From the NCBI GenBank assembly GCA_013388675.1, contig JACAEW010000140.1, forward strand, positions 1-44,523: a stretch of 44,523 nt of DNA, written 5' to 3'. Positions within the stretch are counted from its first letter, which is position 1. Each line of letters opens with the position of its first letter. The notes beneath the pieces were generated by a model that saw nothing but the letters and a program-made list of their open reading frames with translations, was not told where the DNA came from and did no database searches. Shown in pieces: positions 16,611 through 24,945 of this stretch. Source of the DNA: Syntrophaceae bacterium (GTDB taxonomy: Bacteria; Desulfobacterota; SM23-61). A program made the position numbers and the translations under genes.

Positions 16611-17888
16611 ATGCTGGCTCAGCCCTGGAAGCGCTGGCAGAGAGGAAAGGAAATCCTTCGCACCTTCTCCCGTTACGGGTTTGACTGGCTTCTCTCTCTA
16701 AGGCTGGACGGAAAAACCGCAGCCGCACGATTTCAGGCGGCCGGCGATTCCTTCCCCAGAATGATGGAGTCCCTCGGGCCGGTCTTCATCAAGCTGGGGC
16801 AGAATCTGGCAGCCCGGCCGGGACTTTTTGAAGAACCCATCATGGATGCCCTGGCCCGGATCGAAGACCGGGGGGAGGCCCGTCCGTTCTCGGCGCTGCG
16901 ATCTTTCCTCGGCGACCAACTGGGAACAGACCCCGCCACCCTTTTTTCATCCTTTTGCGACGAGCCGGTTACATCCTCTTCCACGGAATGGGTATACCGG
17001 GCAAAGCTGAAGACCGATCGGGAAGTGGCCCTGAAAGTCCGGCGGCCGGGAATCGAACGGCTTATCGAGGTGGACCTGGACCTTCTTCTGCGGACCGTTC
17101 GTTTCATCGAACGGCACACCAGTTGGCTGGCGGGTCCCGAGGCGAGGGAGACCCTGGAAGAAATCCGGAAGAGGCTGAAGCAGGACTTATACCTGTTAGA
17201 GGAGGGGCGGAACTGCGAGCGCCTTCAGAAAAACCTATCCTCTTTTCCTCAAATTCGCATTCCAGCCGTTTTCTGGGAATACTCTTCCCCGGATCTGCTG
17301 ACCCTGGAAGCCTTGGAGGGGGTCAAACTATCCCGCCCGGACGCCCTTAGCAAGGCGCCGGTCTCCCCCATCCGGTTGGGGGAAACCCTGGCGAGTTTAT
17401 ACTTGAAGCAGATTCTGGTGGATGGTTTTTTCCATGCCTGCCCGTCTTTGGAAAAGCTGGCCCTGGATGGGGAAGGGAGACTGATTCTGCAGGATTATAA
17501 GGCTTTCCATTGTCTTTCTCCCGCAGGGACCGGGCTGTTGAAAGGCCTGATTTCCGCCATGTACCGGCGCGATGCTGAAAAGATCGGCTCCCTGCTGATC
17601 GATTCGCGCGGGGGAAAGCAGGAAAATGGCGGGGCCTTTTCCCTGAAACTTCAGTCCCTCCTCAATCAGGAAGAGTATGCCGCCAGTCGATCGCAGATGT
17701 GGGGCGGGGTGTTTTCATCGGTCGTTCATCTGGCAAAGGAGGCGGAACATCCGCTTCCCAAGGAGGTCCTCAGCGCGGGAGAAACCCTTTCCACCCTTGA
17801 AAAGACCCTCGGATTCCTGTCCCCGAAAGTCCGTTTCCTGGAACTGGCCGCTTCCGTCTGTGGGAACGCAGGTCCCCTCTCCCCCTGA
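16611..17888 (+). CDS. UbiB/AarF-like protein, probable pseudokinase
   Basis: The protein has 425 residues with the overall UbiB/ABC1 layout: the KxGQ motif in VFIKLGQNLAARPGLF, the ATP lysine K142 in VALKVRRPG, and an acidic helix (KQDLYLLEEGRNCERL). The catalytic parts are changed. The alanine-rich loop is SSSTEW, the usual HADPHPGN reads HACPSLEK (275-282), and the metal-binding LDFG reads LQDYK with D295 kept. The catalytic Asp and Asn are therefore missing. UbiB proteins are unusual kinases linked to quinone and lipid metabolism; this one more likely binds than phosphorylates. Met at 16611 follows GAGGAG; the longer frame from 16464 overlaps the previous gene and lacks homology. Confidence 0.8.
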   Translation: MLAQPWKRWQRGKEILRTFSRYGFDWLLSLRLDGKTAAARFQAAGDSFPRMMESLGPVFIKLGQNLAARPGLFEEPIMDALARIEDRGEARPFSALRSFLGDQLGTDPATLFSSFCDEPVTSSSTEWVYRAKLKTDREVALKVRRPGIERLIEVDLDLLLRTVRFIERHTSWLAGPEARETLEEIRKRLKQDLYLLEEGRNCERLQKNLSSFPQIRIPAVFWEYSSPDLLTLEALEGVKLSRPDALSKAPVSPIRLGETLASLYLKQILVDGFFHACPSLEKLALDGEGRLILQDYKAFHCLSPAGTGLLKGLISAMYRRDAEKIGSLLIDSRGGKQENGGAFSLKLQSLLNQEEYAASRSQMWGGVFSSVVHLAKEAEHPLPKEVLSAGETLSTLEKTLGFLSPKVRFLELAASVCGNAGPLSP

Positions 17889-17966
17889 TTTTTGGGGGGT
17901 CCACATCCTTTCTTTTGAATAGCCCTCAACCGTCGCCGCTTCTTGCGTTACATCTCCTTTTTTCTA

Positions 17967-17992
17967 ACCCCAGGAACGGGGTCTTTTTCTTT
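17967..17992 (+). terminator. Rho-independent terminator after the UbiB-like gene
   Basis: ACCCC (17967-17971), a six-base loop, then GGGGT (17978-17982), followed by a T-rich run. It lies 80 bases past the stop at 17888. The stem is short, so efficiency is uncertain. Confidence 0.5.
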
Positions 17993-18201
17993 CTTCGATT
18001 CGCCCGGCGGTTTCAGGAGGGGCGGTTTTAATAATATTTTACAGATCGATTATCCGGCCATAACATTCGTTTGGCCAAATAAAAAACGCAGGGGTCAAAT
18101 CCAGCCTTGATTTTTCAGAAATCCCCGGGTCCTTCTCTTGGATTGGAGAACAAGGGAAGACGATCCTGAATCCAAAACAGATTAACCCACAGGAGGAAAA
18201 T
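17993..18201. other. Leader region of alkaline phosphatase gene
   Basis: With the terminator this completes a 313-base gap. It contains AATATTTTACA at 18033-18043, the reverse complement of the core of the 16020 motif, and a GGCC...GGCC inverted pair near 18056-18076. I see no match to the usual Pho box (CTGTCAT repeats). The ribosome binding site AGGAGG sits just before the ATG. Confidence 0.35.
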
Positions 18202-19779
18202 ATGCGCAGCAAGGCGTTCGCGGTCCTGTTTGCAGGGATTTTACTTGGTTTCATGGCGGCTTCCGGCGGAATGGCGGCGCCCCCGGCGAAACCGACAGCC
18301 AAATATGTTTTTCTGTTCATCGGCGACGGCCTGGGGATCGCCCAGCGGAATTCGGCGGAGCTTTATGTGGCCGCTACAAGAGGGTTGTCCCGGCCGGAAC
18401 AGGCCAAACTGGTGATGAACACCTTTCCGGCGCAGGGAATGAACACGACCTATGATTTGACCAGCGTGATTCCCGACTCGGCCTCGGCGGCCACGGCCAT
18501 TTCCTGCGGGTTTAAGACCAAGTCAGGGGTCATCGGGATGGATGCACAGGCCAAAGTCCGGTATGAAACGATTGCCGAGCTGGCCAAGAAGAAAGGCTGG
18601 AAGATCGGCATCCTGAGTAGCGTTTCTCTCGACCATGCCACGCCGGCCGCCTTCTATGCCCATGTCCCGAGCCGGCGTCAGATGTACGAAATTTCCATGC
18701 AGCTGGTTGAATCCGGGTTCGATTACTTTGCGGGAGGGCAGCTCTTGCAGCCCGCGGATCAGAAAGACCCCGGGAAACCCAACGCCCTGGAGACGGCCAA
18801 GAAAAACGGCTATCGGGTCGCCATGGGGCGGGCCGGCTTCCAGCAGCTGAAGCGGGGGAGCGGCAAGGTCATCGCCATGAATGACCTGGTGGACAAAAAT
18901 GCGGCGATGTATTATGCCCTGGACCAGAAGAACGGGAACGGTCATGTCACCCTCGCCGAATATACCGCCAAGGGAATCGAGCTGCTGGAGAATCCCAAGG
19001 GGTTTTTCATGATGATCGAAGGGGGCAAGATCGACTGGGCCTGCCATGCCAATGACGCGGCGGCTTCCATTCATGACGTGCTGGCCCTGGATGAGGCAGT
19101 GGCGGAGGCGGTGAAATTCTACCAGAAGCATCCCCAGGAAACCCTCATTATCGTGACCGGCGATCATGAAACCGGGGGAATGACCATTGGCTTTGCCGGG
19201 ACCCGGTACTCATCCTTTGTGGATAAAATCCGGCATCAGAAGATGAGCTACATCGAATTCGGAAAGAAATGGGAGGAATACAAGAAGACCCAGAGCAAGG
19301 GGGATGCCAAGTTTGAGGATATTCTTCCGCTCATCAAGGAGGCCTTCGGCCTCTACATTCTCTCCCCCGAGGAAAAGGCCGCCCTGCAAAAGACCATGGG
19401 GGAAGGAAAGGGCAAAGACGCTTCTGAGGAGGTTAAAAAGGCGGCTAAAGAGGCGGAGATCAAAATGAAATATAGCATGCTTTTGACCGACCTGGAATTG
19501 AAAGTCCTGCAGGAAGCGTTTCAGCAGAGCATGGTTGGCAAAAAAGAAAGGGCGGCGGATGATTACACCTATCTCCTTTACGGCGGGTACGAACCCCTGG
19601 CCGTCAAATTGACCACCATCTTGAATAACAAAGCCGGGATCGGCTGGACCTCGTACTCCCACACCGGGGTGCCCGTACCTACCTCGGCCCTGGGAGTGGG
19701 GGCGACGATGTTCAACGGCTACTACGACCAGACCGACATATACGTCAAAATGATGAGGATTGCCGGCTTCGGGAAGTAA
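18202..19779 (+). CDS. phoA: Alkaline phosphatase, secreted
   Basis: This 525-residue protein has a signal peptide (residues 1-25, MRSKAFAVLFAGILLGFMAASGGMA) and alkaline phosphatase motifs. The first metal-binding stretch is FLFIGDGLGIAQ, and the nucleophile Ser follows Asp in IPDSASAATA. Then come MIEGGKIDWACHANDAA, IVTGDHETGGM, and the C-terminal zinc His in SYSHTGVPVP. It is a periplasmic enzyme that releases phosphate from organic monoesters. A charged insertion at about residues 350-430 (EKAALQKTMGEGKGKDASEEVKKAAKE region) may form a crown-like helical arm. An excellent AGGAGG site supports the start. The symbol denotes the family; orthology to E. coli phoA is not implied. Confidence 0.93.
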   Translation: MRSKAFAVLFAGILLGFMAASGGMAAPPAKPTAKYVFLFIGDGLGIAQRNSAELYVAATRGLSRPEQAKLVMNTFPAQGMNTTYDLTSVIPDSASAATAISCGFKTKSGVIGMDAQAKVRYETIAELAKKKGWKIGILSSVSLDHATPAAFYAHVPSRRQMYEISMQLVESGFDYFAGGQLLQPADQKDPGKPNALETAKKNGYRVAMGRAGFQQLKRGSGKVIAMNDLVDKNAAMYYALDQKNGNGHVTLAEYTAKGIELLENPKGFFMMIEGGKIDWACHANDAAASIHDVLALDEAVAEAVKFYQKHPQETLIIVTGDHETGGMTIGFAGTRYSSFVDKIRHQKMSYIEFGKKWEEYKKTQSKGDAKFEDILPLIKEAFGLYILSPEEKAALQKTMGEGKGKDASEEVKKAAKEAEIKMKYSMLLTDLELKVLQEAFQQSMVGKKERAADDYTYLLYGGYEPLAVKLTTILNNKAGIGWTSYSHTGVPVPTSALGVGATMFNGYYDQTDIYVKMMRIAGFGK

Positions 19780-19797
19780 AGCCCCCTGGGGCTGTGG

Positions 19798-21039
19798 ATG
19801 AGAAAAAGTGACGGTGGATATGTGAGGTCCCGCATGATCCCTGCCAAGAACCGATTTCCGAAGGAGAGGGTGTTTGTCGGCATTGTCCTGATCTTGTCGG
19901 CCGGCTTACTGGTCCTGCCGGACTTTTACCAGAGTCCCTATTCAACGCAGGAAGAACGGTATTCGGCGGAAGTCCTGGAGGTGGATAATTCCCTGATCCA
20001 GCAGTTCGGAATCGTCAAGGCGGGCAGCCAGAGAATGAAGGTCAGGATTCTGGAGGGTCCTCATGCGGGCCGGGAGGTCGCGGCGAGCAACGATTTGATC
20101 GGCAAAATGGAAAGCGACAAGATGTTCCGGCCCGGGGACCGGGCTTTCCTGGTGGTCAGCATCGGCAGTGCGGGGGGGGAAATTCTGGGGGCCTCGGCCT
20201 ACGATCACGACCGGCTGCCCGTCGAAGGTCTGCTCCTCGTCCTTTTCGCGGTGCTGCTCATCGGGTTCAGCGGCTGGAGCGGGGCCAAAGCGCTGCTCTC
20301 TTTTTTCTTCGCCGTTCTGGTGATGTGGAAAGTGCTGTTTCCCGGCATCCTGCAGGGATTCGATCCGATCTGGGTTGCCCTGGGGGGGGTCAGCCTGATC
20401 GCCGGGGTGACCCTCTTCCTGGTGGCCGGGGTGACCCGGACCGCCTGGGTCGCCTGGCTGGGGTCTTTGCTGGGGATTCTCCTCACCGCTTCCTTAGCCC
20501 TGGTCCTATTTCCCGCCTTTCGCCTCCACGGGGCGATCCAGCCCTTTTCGGAGACGCTGCTCTACTCGGGTTTCGACAACCTGAATCTCGGACGGCTTTT
20601 CGTGAGCGCGATCTTCCTCGGGGCGTCCGGCGCAGTGATCGATGTGGCCATCGACGTGGCCGCGGCCATGGCGGAGGTGTCCGCCAAGAGGCCGGACCTT
20701 TCCAGATTCGAGCTGACCCGATCGGGCTTCCGGGTGGGCCGGGCGATGGTGAGCACCATGGTCACGACCCTGTTGATGGCCTATGTCTCCGGCTCCATCG
20801 CCTTGCTCCTGGTCTTACTTTCCAAAGGAATTCCCGCGGTTCACATATTAAACCTCAATTTCATCGCTGCCGAAATCCTGAGAACGGTGGTCGGCAGCTT
20901 TGGACTCGTGACCGTGGCCCCCTTTACGGCCGTCGTGGGGGGATTTTTTTTGGTGAAAGGGGGGAAAAATCATGCCCCGATCCCGGCGTACCGCGGATCC
21001 CCGGCAGGTTCAATTCAAGATCGAAGCCAGCCGGGCTGA
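19798..21039 (+). CDS. YibE/F family membrane protein
   Basis: The protein has 413 residues. There is one N-terminal membrane segment (residues 26-45). A soluble part of about 90 residues follows (YSAEVLEVDNSL, GPHAGREVAASN, FRPGDRAFLVV), resembling a small beta-barrel outside the membrane. Seven or so further membrane segments come next. The family signature FLGASGAVIDVAIDVAAAM and TLLMAYVSGSIALLLVLLS are visible. Transport of an anion or metabolite has been proposed for this family but the substrate is unknown. It starts 18 bases after the phosphatase gene, so the two are probably co-transcribed. Met13 (19834) has a better ribosome site (GAGGTCCCGC) than Met1 and may be the true start. Confidence 0.88.
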   Translation: MRKSDGGYVRSRMIPAKNRFPKERVFVGIVLILSAGLLVLPDFYQSPYSTQEERYSAEVLEVDNSLIQQFGIVKAGSQRMKVRILEGPHAGREVAASNDLIGKMESDKMFRPGDRAFLVVSIGSAGGEILGASAYDHDRLPVEGLLLVLFAVLLIGFSGWSGAKALLSFFFAVLVMWKVLFPGILQGFDPIWVALGGVSLIAGVTLFLVAGVTRTAWVAWLGSLLGILLTASLALVLFPAFRLHGAIQPFSETLLYSGFDNLNLGRLFVSAIFLGASGAVIDVAIDVAAAMAEVSAKRPDLSRFELTRSGFRVGRAMVSTMVTTLLMAYVSGSIALLLVLLSKGIPAVHILNLNFIAAEILRTVVGSFGLVTVAPFTAVVGGFFLVKGGKNHAPIPAYRGSPAGSIQDRSQPG

Positions 21040-21199
21040 TTTGAAGGTTGGCGATCGGGTCACACCCCAAACCCTTGTGGGCACCGATTGGGAGACCGGT
21101 AAGAGCGTGGCGGCGGGCGTCCACGGCGAAGTGGTGGGGGTCCGTTTTTTAGGGGGTGAACATGCCTTCCTGGTGTTCATCCGTCCCGATTCCCGGTGA
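20972..21199 (+). CDS. Small barrel-sandwich-like protein overlapping the YibE/F gene
   Basis: This 75-residue protein has no family I can name. The stretch GDRVTPQTLVGTDWETGKSVAAGVHGEVVGVRFLGGEHAFLVFI looks like a barrel-sandwich hybrid half, the fold of biotinyl/lipoyl-like domains and of RnfC N-termini, but it lacks the modified lysine context. It begins inside the last 68 bases of the YibE/F gene in another frame, with GGGGGG before its ATG, so translation is probably coupled. The dense, sheet-like sequence argues that it is real. Confidence 0.6.
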   Translation: MPRSRRTADPRQVQFKIEASRADLKVGDRVTPQTLVGTDWETGKSVAAGVHGEVVGVRFLGGEHAFLVFIRPDSR

Positions 21200-21453
21200 T
21201 ATCGGTTCCATCCGGATTTGAGTCCGCAAGTTTTTCAGCAGTCCCTCCGCTTTCTCGGGCGCAGCCATTCCAAGGATCGGCGCATCTCTTTCAGCCCCCT
21301 AGTCTTTCCTGAGGCAGCGAAAATTCTGGCGATCCAAGATTCGGGCCAAGAATTTACAAAAGGGAAACAGGTCTTTAATTCATCCCGGTTATTTTTTTAA
21401 TATGAAATGGGCTTTGATCATGAAAAAAGAACCCTTTGAACGAGTGGACGGCC

Positions 21454-21711
21454 ATGAAGTGTGCAAAATGCCATGGAAGAATGTATGCGGAAACTTTCTA
21501 CAGCCATACCGAGGCGTTTCACGGCTGGCGCTGCCTGATGTGCGGCGATATTGTCGACCCGGTCATCTTCCTTCATCGGATCACCGGGGATCGGAACATT
21601 CCAATTCCTGAAAGGAATGAGGATTTGATTCGCCTGATCGCGAAATACCTGTCTTTGAAATCCGCTGCTGCCTGCGGTGGAACCGGAAGGAATCCGCCCC
21701 GTGGGGTTTGA
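21454..21711 (+). CDS. Small zinc-ribbon protein
   Basis: This protein has about 85 residues and opens with a treble-type zinc site: MKCAKCHGRMYAETFYS, then WRCLMCGDIVDP, giving a CxxC...CxxC ribbon. A short helical part follows (ERNEDLIRLIAKYLSLKSAA), and the last 15 residues look like unconstrained read-through. No specific function is indicated; stand-alone ribbons like this often bind nucleic acid or RNA polymerase. The ATG at 21454 lacks a strong ribosome site, and an in-frame TTG at 21436 would add six residues. About 250 bases with no clear gene separate it from the upstream gene. Confidence 0.6.
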   Translation: MKCAKCHGRMYAETFYSHTEAFHGWRCLMCGDIVDPVIFLHRITGDRNIPIPERNEDLIRLIAKYLSLKSAAACGGTGRNPPRGV

Positions 21712-22022
21712 GGGTACCGGGGCTTTGGAGTTCGCCCGCCTGATCGCTTTTGCGCGGATTGTGGGAAGCGCAGGAGAATCCCGGGAGATTTCCTTCTTGG
21801 CTCAGGGGGATCCGGCGGTGAGGCTGACCGGTTTCCCGTCGAAGGTCCCAGCGGTGCACCCCGCCAAAGATATGATCGATCGATTGGAAGGCGAGGGTGC
21901 GGACGAGGTCGGGAGGTTCCTCTTGGCACTCTTGCGGGGCCTTGAGCTTCTTCTTTATCCCGGCAGAGGCGCTTGGCCGGGACCCAAGGACCGCCCTACT
22001 TCATGATTCGGGGGGAAATTCA
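21712..22022. other. Gap without a convincing gene
   Basis: There is an open frame from a GTG at 21677 to 22006, but its translation has no recognisable domain and no ribosome binding site. I see no repeats or hairpins here beyond the leader of the methyltransferase gene. Confidence 0.4.
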
Positions 22023-22730
22023 GTGAAGCTTCAAAACCTGGAGGGGTTCTATCGCTGGCATTCCAAGGTCTACGAGATCACCCGCTCCATCTTCCTGGCC
22101 GGCCGGACGGAGGCTGTGGACCTTCTTGCCTTGCAGGACGGAGACCGGATCATCGACTGGGGATGCGGCACCGGCCTCAATTTTCCTCTCCTGCTCCGAA
22201 AAAAAGTGGACCTGGTGGGGATCGATGATTCGGCCTCCATGCTGGGGCGGGCCCGGGAAAAATTCCCGGAAATTGAATTGGTTCAAGGGGATATGTCCCA
22301 TTATCCTTTCCCCGAGCAGGCGGATAAAGCCATTTGCACTTATTCTCTGTCCATGGTCGATCCGTGGAAGGAGACCATCAGGAATATTTGTAGGGCCCTC
22401 AAGCCAACCGGGAGATTGGTCATCCTGGACTTTGGTCAGCTTACCGGGCCTCTCAAGCTTCTTGCTCCATTTTTTTCTGCTTGGCTTAAGCTCCACGGGG
22501 TGAATCCCGGGATGTCCCTCTCCTCCTTGCTCCCGAAATATTTCCATGGCCTGAAGATTCGATCCCTGCACAGGGGGTACAGCTTCCTGGCCCTAGCGGA
22601 ATTTCCCGTCCTGCAGCCTTCCCCCACCCGGCCTCCCGACAGGCCCTTCCGGGTGGTCTCGCAGAGATTCATTTTCCCTCCGGGGGGATCACGCCCGATT
22701 CTCTCCTTTGACTTCACCCTGAACCGTTGA
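22023..22730 (+). CDS. Class I SAM-dependent methyltransferase
   Basis: This 235-residue protein has the Rossmann methyltransferase motifs in order: motif I IIDWGCGTGLNF, motif II acidic end VDLVGIDDSASML, motif III VQGDMSHYPF, and LKPTGRLVILDFG. The spacing and the hydrophobic C-terminal half resemble phospholipid or small-molecule N-methyltransferases (BtaB/PmtA-like), but the substrate is not certain. The GTG at 22023 follows a GGGGGGAAA stretch; the longer frame to 21897 reads through non-conserved sequence. It is convergent with the TelA gene, which ends 26 bases away. Confidence 0.85.
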   Translation: MKLQNLEGFYRWHSKVYEITRSIFLAGRTEAVDLLALQDGDRIIDWGCGTGLNFPLLLRKKVDLVGIDDSASMLGRAREKFPEIELVQGDMSHYPFPEQADKAICTYSLSMVDPWKETIRNICRALKPTGRLVILDFGQLTGPLKLLAPFFSAWLKLHGVNPGMSLSSLLPKYFHGLKIRSLHRGYSFLALAEFPVLQPSPTRPPDRPFRVVSQRFIFPPGGSRPILSFDFTLNR

Positions 22731-22755
22731 ATCGATCTCGCCCCCGGGGCTCCGA

Positions 22756-23841
22756 CTAACCTTCCTTTGCCTGGAGAAGCTTCTGCTTGAGGTCGTTTTC
22801 GATCTTGAGGAGCTCCTGCTCCGCTTGCTGCCGCTTGGCCCGCCCATCGCGGTGGATCCGAATGACCTCCTCGATGGTACTGATCAGGTCGTCATTGGCC
22901 TTTTTCAGAGTCTCGATATCCACGATTCCCCGCTCGGTTTCTTTGGCGGTCTCGGTCGTCCCCGCCTTGAGCATCTCGGCATTTTTCCGGAGGAGCTCAT
23001 TGGTGGTCTCCGAAACCTCCTTCTGCAGCTCCAGGGCCTTTTTCTGCCGCATAAGACTGATGGCAATCACGATCTGGTTCTTCCAGAGAGGAATCGTGTT
23101 CAGGATCGAAGTCTGGATTTTCTCGGTCAACTCCTGATTGGAGCCCTGGATCAGACGAATCTGGGGAAGGGTCTGGAGGGCGATGGTTTTATTCAGCTTG
23201 AGATCGTGGATTCTCTTTTCGAAACGGTTGAGCGCCTGGGCAAAATCCTTGAACCGCTGGGCCTCGATCGGGTCGGAGGAGGCCTTCACTCTGGCTTCCA
23301 TCTCCGGAAGGAGCCGGGTGCGGGCTTCATCGAGTTTTTCTTCGCCCGCCAGAATGTAGGTTTCGAGCTCCCGGAAATATTCGACGTTCCGATCGAAGAG
23401 ACCGTCGAGCATGGTGATGTCCTTCATCAGTTGCCGCCAGCTCTGGTCGAGCTTCTGGGTGATCTCCTCGATCTGAGCGATGATGGTCTCCTGCTGGGCG
23501 ATGAACCGCCGGCCCTTGTCGAAAAGCCCGCCGATGATGGGAAGGGATTCGAGAAGGCCTTTCCCCTCCCTGAGCCGGTCGAGGTCCACCGACCTAACCT
23601 GGACCAGGAGGTCGGTAAGCATGTTTCCCACGACCCCCGCATCTTTGGCCTTGATTTCTGCCAGGACCCGGTCAGCAAAGTCGGCGATCTTGCTCTGGAC
23701 CCCGACCCCGAACTGGATCAGGGCCTGGCCGTCGGTCAGGCCGATCTGATTCTTGATTTGGGATATCTTTTCCCGGTCGGGCCCCGCCAAAGGAATGAGG
23801 GGAGCTTGGGGATTGTCCATCCGACTGGTTTGCTTCTCCAT
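22756..23841 (-). CDS. TelA-like toxic-anion resistance protein
   Basis: This 361-residue, almost entirely helical protein follows the TelA/KlaA family layout: LPIIGGLFDKGRRFIAQQETIIAQIEEITQKLDQ, NVEYFRELETYILAGEEKL, IRLIQGSNQELTEKIQTSILNTIPLWKNQI, and a coiled-coil end. Family members are linked to tellurite and other stress resistance, and their biochemical role is unresolved. GGGAGG lies just upstream of the ATG. It is the last gene of a four-gene minus-strand operon with an XpaC-like protein and two solute-binding-type proteins. Confidence 0.92.
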   Translation of the reverse strand: MEKQTSRMDNPQAPLIPLAGPDREKISQIKNQIGLTDGQALIQFGVGVQSKIADFADRVLAEIKAKDAGVVGNMLTDLLVQVRSVDLDRLREGKGLLESLPIIGGLFDKGRRFIAQQETIIAQIEEITQKLDQSWRQLMKDITMLDGLFDRNVEYFRELETYILAGEEKLDEARTRLLPEMEARVKASSDPIEAQRFKDFAQALNRFEKRIHDLKLNKTIALQTLPQIRLIQGSNQELTEKIQTSILNTIPLWKNQIVIAISLMRQKKALELQKEVSETTNELLRKNAEMLKAGTTETAKETERGIVDIETLKKANDDLISTIEEVIRIHRDGRAKRQQAEQELLKIENDLKQKLLQAKEG

Positions 23842-23856
23842 TCTTTTCCTCCCGCC

Positions 23857-24945
23857 TTAGGGATTTGATCGGGTCTGCAATGCGGCGATGATCCTTTCCA
23901 TGACCGCCGGGCTGGGCATGGGGATGACCTTTTCGATCCGTTCGGGAATCCCGGCCACAGTTAAAACCTTCGGATCGTTCCGAACGCCCGCGAGCCCTGT
24001 CCGAAAACCGTGCCGGGTCCAGGCAATTCTCTGGACTTCCGGGTCCTCCAGGGCTTTGATCAGGCTGGCCGCCTTCGCGTTGGTGGCGATGATGATATGA
24101 GAGCTCCAGACCGTTGGCACCGGGTAGAGGATACGGACCTTACCCTTCACCACCTCCCATATATCCTTATTTTGCAGCCCGAATTCGATCAGCTGGTTCT
24201 CGTAGCCCACGATGATCGGATGGGCGCCGATACCGGTCCTGAGAAACTGCTCAAAGAGCACACCGGTGGAATGTTCCATGTACCCCACCCGTCCAAACAA
24301 CCGATTGACTTGGGGGAGGACCTTTCCCACCGCCTGCTCATCCACCAGCTCGCCGCCGTTCAGGATGCTCGCCACAAGGCCGGCGAACTGGTTTCCGCTG
24401 TTGGACTTCAAAGGGTCGGTGGGGATTATGGCGATGTTCCCGTAGAGGCTGGGAAGGCCGATATCCGTCCACTTCGCCCGTTCGAGAACCAGCTTGACCA
24501 ACCTCCCCATATCTGCGGCGTATAGAACACCACCCTGGCGCTGGAGGATGGCGCTTTTTTCCAGGGCTTCAGCCACGATATCCCAGGAATAGAGGACGAT
24601 GGGCGAATTGAAGATCGTGGCATCCTTCACCAGGGGCTTCCCCAGGGATTTATAGATTTCCAGGGCCACCTGGCTGCTGGGGAAGAAGAAATCATACTTG
24701 GCCGGGTCCTCCCGGATCATCTCGATGGACCCGGCCTTGTTATAATCCAGGACGCAGCCGTAGCGGGTCCTCAGGACCTTTTGGACCTGTTCGTCCTCCA
24801 GGAATCCCAGTTTTTCACTCCCCACGAGTCCTTTCAGCTTGACCGGGGAGGGAGGGCCCCAGGATTCCCCAAGGAACATCTTCCAAGCCAAGCCCAGGAG
24901 GATGATGGCCCCCAGGATCAAAAACCCGATTCCCTTTGTTCTCAC
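23857..24945 (-). CDS. Membrane-anchored solute-binding-like protein
   Basis: The protein has 362 residues. An N-terminal hydrophobic segment (GIGFLILGAIILLGLAWKMF) without a lipobox is followed by a periplasmic-binding-protein-like domain (LKGLVGSEKLGFLEDEQVQKVL, YDFFFPSSQVALEIYKS, SNSGNQFAGLVASILNGGE, HPIIVGYENQLIEF, VWSSHIIIATNAKAASLIKAL). It resembles the solute-binding half of the VWA lipoprotein encoded two genes upstream. No permease or ATPase is in the operon, so it is more likely a sensor or scaffold than an importer component. The GTG start overlaps the previous stop (GTGA). Confidence 0.8.
   Translation of the reverse strand: MRTKGIGFLILGAIILLGLAWKMFLGESWGPPSPVKLKGLVGSEKLGFLEDEQVQKVLRTRYGCVLDYNKAGSIEMIREDPAKYDFFFPSSQVALEIYKSLGKPLVKDATIFNSPIVLYSWDIVAEALEKSAILQRQGGVLYAADMGRLVKLVLERAKWTDIGLPSLYGNIAIIPTDPLKSNSGNQFAGLVASILNGGELVDEQAVGKVLPQVNRLFGRVGYMEHSTGVLFEQFLRTGIGAHPIIVGYENQLIEFGLQNKDIWEVVKGKVRILYPVPTVWSSHIIIATNAKAASLIKALEDPEVQRIAWTRHGFRTGLAGVRNDPKVLTVAGIPERIEKVIPMPSPAVMERIIAALQTRSNP

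Noticed and set aside
21677-22006. 109-codon frame between the zinc-ribbon and methyltransferase genes
   Set aside because: It has a GTG start without a ribosome site and no recognisable domain, and its composition is typical of chance frames here.
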